Below the pieces are notes generated by a model that did no database searches, was not told the origin of the DNA, and saw only the letters and a list, made by a program, of their open reading frames with translations. Positions 60,361-64,000 of a stretch of DNA of 64,000 nt are shown piece after piece. The translations under genes and the position numbers were made by a program. The stretch's first letter is position 1. Every line of letters starts with the position of its first letter. The stretch lies in the NCBI GenBank assembly GCA_041940305.1, contig JBGTSJ010000012.1:62001-126000 (forward strand), given 5' to 3'. The stretch is from JBGTSJ01 sp041940305. GTDB taxonomy: Bacteria > Planctomycetota > Planctomycetia > Planctomycetales > Planctomycetaceae.

Positions 60361-63300
60361 TCACGCCGCGGAGTGGCGCTGGTGGCTCCACCAGAGGGAC
60401 TTGGGGAGGCAACCCAGGGCGGCGACTATGAGTTGCGAGGTCGCGAACAGGGCGAGGGCGAACAGGACACCTTCGGTGAAACCGTAGGAGTGCAGGCCGA
60501 CGCCGAGTTCGTTCACGCCGAACCAGGACCAGCCGACGATGATGTTGCCGAGGACGGCGAGGACGGCCAAGCCGCGGTCTTTGACCATGCCGTCCCAGCG
60601 GGCGTGCAGGATCAGGGCGTTCCAGAGAACGATCATCAGGGCGCCGTTCTCTTTGGGGTCCCAGCCCCAGAAGCGACCCCAGGAGTCGTCGGCCCAGAGC
60701 CCGCCGAGGACGGTGCCGACGAAGCTGAAGAACAGGCCGAAGCAGAGGGCGCCGTACGTCATGCGGACGAGGTCTTTTCCGATCTCGGGGCGCAGCGACG
60801 GCGTGGCGACACCACGGACGATATAGACCAGTCCGAGCAGCCCGGCGACGAAGGTGGTGGCATAGCCGAGATTGATGGTGACGACGTGGGTGGCCAGCCA
60901 GAACTGAGTATCGAGGACGGCCTGCAGGACGGTGAATGTGTCGCCGTCGCCGGCGAGGAAATGGGCGATGCCGAGGGTGATGAAGCCGGCGACCGATCCG
61001 ATCACGTTGCCGATGCCGAGGCGGTAAACGAACTCGATGATCAGGCCGGCGACGACGCAGGCCCAGCCGATGAAGACGGCCGTCGTGTAGAGGTTGGTGA
61101 TCGGGGGGCGCCCGGAAATGTAGATGCGGGCGCAGATGGCGAAGGTGTGCACGCAGAACGTGAACGCCATGAGGGCGAGGGCCGACCAGTTCAGCGGCCG
61201 GGACCAGCCGAGCCAGCCGAGGCACGCCAGGACGAACACGACGACGTACAACACCGCGCAGTAGTAGAAGGGGGCGAAGTGATTGAAGTACACCTCGAAC
61301 CGTACTTTGCCGAAGTGGACTCCGGGGGCGTCCGCCGACTTCACCTCTCCGGTGAACTTCGAGACGGCGTCATCGAAACGGCTCGCTTCTCCGGCATGGT
61401 AGGCGGAGAGGATCTCGTTGAAGGCGATCGTCAGTTCGCGCGGGTCGTCCTTTTCGAACTCCATCCCGATCGTGCTGTTGATGTAGGCGTTCAACAGTGC
61501 GACGGAGAAGGGGATCCAGCGTCCGTTCGGGCCGACGCTGTCGCTCTCCTCTTTTGATTCAACCGGAATCAGCAGCGGGACGCCGGACGCCATGATGTCC
61601 TGCTTGGCGGAGCCGGTGGCCATCATGAAGCGGCCGAGTTCGGCCTTCGCCTGCTCAGGATTGGTCTGCACCTGCTCGACAGTGGGAAACGGCGGCAGCT
61701 CGGGGAGGGCGAACGCGGCCTGCAGCTTGCGATACGTCTGCAGCTTGGTGCGGAAGTCGAGCAGCTTGCGCTGGTAGAACGTGAGGTTTTCCTGGTTTTC
61801 TTTGGCGACGAGTTCGGCGTCGGCGAGCTGCTTGAAGTACTCGCCAAGTCCTTCGGAGAAGTCGTCGATGGAGTAGCGGAAGCCGTCGCGGCGCGGGAGG
61901 CCGAGGGTGTCGAGCAGGTCGAGGTTCTCGATGCGGAAGACGCGATGGTAGCGGGCGACTTCGGACTCGCTGGCGACGTCGAGCAGCCACTTGACGGCGG
62001 GCTGGTCCTGCGACGTAAGTTCGTACAGCCTGCCCGAGACCTGATCCAGCGTCTTTCCGGACTTCTCCTGAATGAGCGTTTCGAGGTCGCGCAGTTCGCT
62101 TAACTCGCCTTCGAAGTCGGCGAGATCGGCCGCGGTAACCCCGGGCCACTCGTCGATGATGGCGGTCTTGATGTCGGGCCATTGCTCTTTGAGGGTGGCG
62201 GCGTCCATGCGGAGGGGGAGTTCCTGCCGGTCGGCGATGATGAGCAGGCTGTTGCGGGCGACGGTGTCGATGGGTTTGGGGCGCCCCTCGGAGACGACCG
62301 GGATACTGCCGAACGCAGCGAAGTCCATCTCTCCCTTCTCATAGGACGGCATCCGCGACTTGCTCAAGAGGTAGCCTCCGAACACGGCCACGACACAGGC
62401 AACGACGGCCCATTCGACCAGGCTGGACGGGGGGCGACGGGTGGGGGCGATGTCGGGGAGCACATCTTCGCGCGACTCGCGCGGGCGGCGGCGCGCCACT
62501 TCGCTCGCCGATGGTTCGTCCGCTGTGTCGTCGGCCGGCAGCGCGGCTGCGGTCGTTACCTGCCCGCGGGCGCGGCGCTGCAGGAAACGCATTTGCGTCA
62601 GACCGAACTGGGCCAGCATGCCAACCAGGACGATCATGCAGGCGACGTAGGGGATCATCCAGCCGGTGTTTTTCACGACCTGCAGGGTGGTCCATTCGCG
62701 GGTGCTCCCGGGAACGCCGCCGGCCGGGGTATAACTGCTCTGGTAGAAGGTTTCGCCAGCGTAACGGAGCGGGTTGTTCATCCAGATGCGGACGTTGTCC
62801 CGGTCGATGCCATGCCGCTCGTCCACGAGATGAATGTAGGACGAGTAGTCGCGCGGAGTGTTCGTGCCGATGTAGTCTTCCTTTTTGACGTCGAGCAGCG
62901 TGACCTGGTACGGCTTGTAGACACGCTTGAAGCGGAGATCGATGTCGTACGACTGATTGCCGACCTGCACCGTCTGGCGGTCGCGGCCCATGTTGAACAG
63001 ATCCAGCTGAATGCCGACGAGCCAGGTGCCGAGGTTCTTGCCGGTCTCGCGCTCGTTGAGCTGAATGTAGGCGGCGGCGAAATCGACTTCCGAGTCGGTG
63101 CCGGTGGAGGCCTTCAGCGGCTGAGCGGATTCGCGGAGTCCGATGCCCTGCGTGGCGGGGTTGGGATCGTCCGCCTGGCCCGGAACGCGCGGGATGAGGC
63201 GGGCGTTCGGGAAGTACTGCAGCACTTTGACCTGCACGGGGAGGTCGCCGCCGGAGATCGTCTCTCCCTCCTTCAGCATGCGGCCGGGGATGACGGTGTG

Positions 63301-64000
63301 GGTCTGCTCGTTTCCCTCGCCGGAGCGGACGAAGGCGAGTTCGACCTCGCGGACGTCCTCGACGAAGTTGGTGGTGCGGCCTTCCTCGATGCGCATCTGG
63401 GCCTCTTCCGCCTGCACGCCGACGAGGACTTCACTGACCATCATCAGGCCGACGCCACCGTGGAGCAGGACGATGCCGGCGCGCTTCTTGAACACCAGCA
63501 CGCAACCGGCGAGGAGCACCAGCCCGGCGATGGTGGCTTTGACGAGCTGGTACATGATCCGCATGTAGGCGTCGTCGAGACGACCGCCGGGGCCCTGGAT
63601 GATCGTCCAGAGGAGCGTGGCGCCAACGGTGAGAGCGATGAACCCCATCAACCAGCGGATGCCCGACTGTCCCGGGCCGGCGCTGAAGATGCCGTACACC
63701 GACGCGGCCACTACGGCCAGCAATCCGAGTTGGAGCATCGCCCAGAGGGCGCTCCAGCTGATCAGGGCCTCACCCTGAAAGCCGTCGGGATTCGAGCCGC
63801 TCATTATGACGAGCGTGGTGACCAGCCCGCCGACGGCGAGGACGCCCACTCCGGTCCACAGCCGCGTGCCGCTCGTCTGCACCTTGAACCGCACGAGGTG
63901 CGCGGCGAAGAGATTGAGCATCATCACCGCGCCGATCAGCCACCCCTTGGGAAAGGGGATGCCCATCCAGCTCGGCAGGTCCGGCTTGCTGGGGAAGAAC
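60361..64000 (-). CDS. Large ResB/CcsA-type cytochrome c biogenesis fusion, 5' end cut off
   Basis: The frame is open from the window edge to the stop at 60361, over 1210 codons; the start lies outside, as residues before the Met at 63966 (KPDLPSWMGIPFPKGWLIGA) continue the family. The N-terminal third is ResB-like, with FPKGWLIGAVMMLNLFAAHL and helix pairs around a large extracytoplasmic domain (about residues 200-470). After a middle loop domain of unknown role (about 560-900) come CcsA helices with WGWDPKENGALMIVLWNALI, the WWD-type haem-handling motif, and GVNELGVGLHSYGF near the end. ResB and CcsA together attach haem to apocytochromes c. The fused form is known in planctomycetes. It supplies the many exported haem proteins of this organism. 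Confidence 0.9.
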   Translation of the reverse strand, partial: FFPSKPDLPSWMGIPFPKGWLIGAVMMLNLFAAHLVRFKVQTSGTRLWTGVGVLAVGGLVTTLVIMSGSNPDGFQGEALISWSALWAMLQLGLLAVVAASVYGIFSAGPGQSGIRWLMGFIALTVGATLLWTIIQGPGGRLDDAYMRIMYQLVKATIAGLVLLAGCVLVFKKRAGIVLLHGGVGLMMVSEVLVGVQAEEAQMRIEEGRTTNFVEDVREVELAFVRSGEGNEQTHTVIPGRMLKEGETISGGDLPVQVKVLQYFPNARLIPRVPGQADDPNPATQGIGLRESAQPLKASTGTDSEVDFAAAYIQLNERETGKNLGTWLVGIQLDLFNMGRDRQTVQVGNQSYDIDLRFKRVYKPYQVTLLDVKKEDYIGTNTPRDYSSYIHLVDERHGIDRDNVRIWMNNPLRYAGETFYQSSYTPAGGVPGSTREWTTLQVVKNTGWMIPYVACMIVLVGMLAQFGLTQMRFLQRRARGQVTTAAALPADDTADEPSASEVARRRPRESREDVLPDIAPTRRPPSSLVEWAVVACVVAVFGGYLLSKSRMPSYEKGEMDFAAFGSIPVVSEGRPKPIDTVARNSLLIIADRQELPLRMDAATLKEQWPDIKTAIIDEWPGVTAADLADFEGELSELRDLETLIQEKSGKTLDQVSGRLYELTSQDQPAVKWLLDVASESEVARYHRVFRIENLDLLDTLGLPRRDGFRYSIDDFSEGLGEYFKQLADAELVAKENQENLTFYQRKLLDFRTKLQTYRKLQAAFALPELPPFPTVEQVQTNPEQAKAELGRFMMATGSAKQDIMASGVPLLIPVESKEESDSVGPNGRWIPFSVALLNAYINSTIGMEFEKDDPRELTIAFNEILSAYHAGEASRFDDAVSKFTGEVKSADAPGVHFGKVRFEVYFNHFAPFYYCAVLYVVVFVLACLGWLGWSRPLNWSALALMAFTFCVHTFAICARIYISGRPPITNLYTTAVFIGWACVVAGLIIEFVYRLGIGNVIGSVAGFITLGIAHFLAGDGDTFTVLQAVLDTQFWLATHVVTINLGYATTFVAGLLGLVYIVRGVATPSLRPEIGKDLVRMTYGALCFGLFFSFVGTVLGGLWADDSWGRFWGWDPKENGALMIVLWNALILHARWDGMVKDRGLAVLAVLGNIIVGWSWFGVNELGVGLHSYGFTEGVLFALALFATSQLIVAALGCLPKSLWWSHQRHSAA

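Noticed and set aside
59840..61225. Upstream extension of the OmpA lipoprotein frame
   Set aside because: The frame stays open, but the lipobox fixes the start at 59839 and the extension overlaps the ResB/CcsA gene in another frame.

Overview
The window reads as chromosomal DNA of a planctomycete (Planctomycetota, probably order Planctomycetales). It is GC-rich and carries several families typical of that phylum: two DUF1501 proteins with Tat-type leaders, a DUF1549/DUF1553 protein with a planctomycete cytochrome c domain, a formylglycine sulfatase, a PVC-type haem CxxCH dehydrogenase-like giant, a 50-cysteine secreted protein, and a very large ResB/CcsA-type cytochrome c biogenesis fusion. 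I cannot name a genus.

Layout. 1-9 kb: a truncated secreted protein (minus), a small membrane protein, an RND/MMPL exporter (plus), a sulfatase behind a short secretin-like protein (minus), and a secreted alpha/beta hydrolase. 9-19 kb: a PAS-like/zinc-ribbon protein, a Cys-rich small protein, a PPK2 polyphosphate kinase, two highly divergent NuoM/NuoN-like proteins followed by a degenerate NtrC-like regulator, a DUF1501 protein and a membrane protein with split acyl-carrier-like ends. 19-23 kb: housekeeping genes (purC, an HAD-like protein, a FabZ-like dehydratase, trmB, a nucleotidyltransferase) and tRNA-Pro(UGG). 23-34 kb: the haem/propeller/HEAT giant, the Cys-rich protein, a three-gene minus cluster (esterase, metallophosphatase, UDP-glucuronate epimerase-like), an XRE-S24 repressor facing a small coiled protein across a good sigma-70 promoter, and a PrxQ-type peroxiredoxin. 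34-42 kb: a macro-like/DUF4145 protein, an Asp-rich protein, ileS, a GNAT and a rhomboid. 42-49 kb: a three-subunit xanthine-dehydrogenase-type molybdenum hydroxylase, a small Cys protein and a sugar ABC permease. 49-64 kb: the DUF1549/1553 protein, a zinc dehydrogenase, a two-cluster ferredoxin, argJ, a second DUF1501 protein, an HD phosphohydrolase, an OmpA-type lipoprotein and the ResB/CcsA fusion.

The most unusual signal is not a gene cluster but a set of dispersed short repeats. At least seven families of short, degenerate, word-like repeats occupy the intergenic regions, mostly as two inverted arms that could form long imperfect hairpins. One family (core CGGCAGAC-GTGA-GTCTGCCG) also sits inside the ileS reading frame several times, always in frame, so the synthetase carries extra repeat-encoded peptides. 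This resembles the in-frame palindromic elements known from Rickettsia. A second theme is conserved families with key residues replaced: the molybdenum hydroxylase small subunit has lost all four ligands of one [2Fe-2S] cluster, the NuoM/N-like proteins lack the channel Lys/Glu residues, the NtrC-like protein lacks the Walker lysine and GAFTGA, and an HAD protein lacks its nucleophile.

Gene limits come from reading frames, start codons and recognisable families. No database search or alignment program was run. Where a start codon is uncertain this is stated in the entry.
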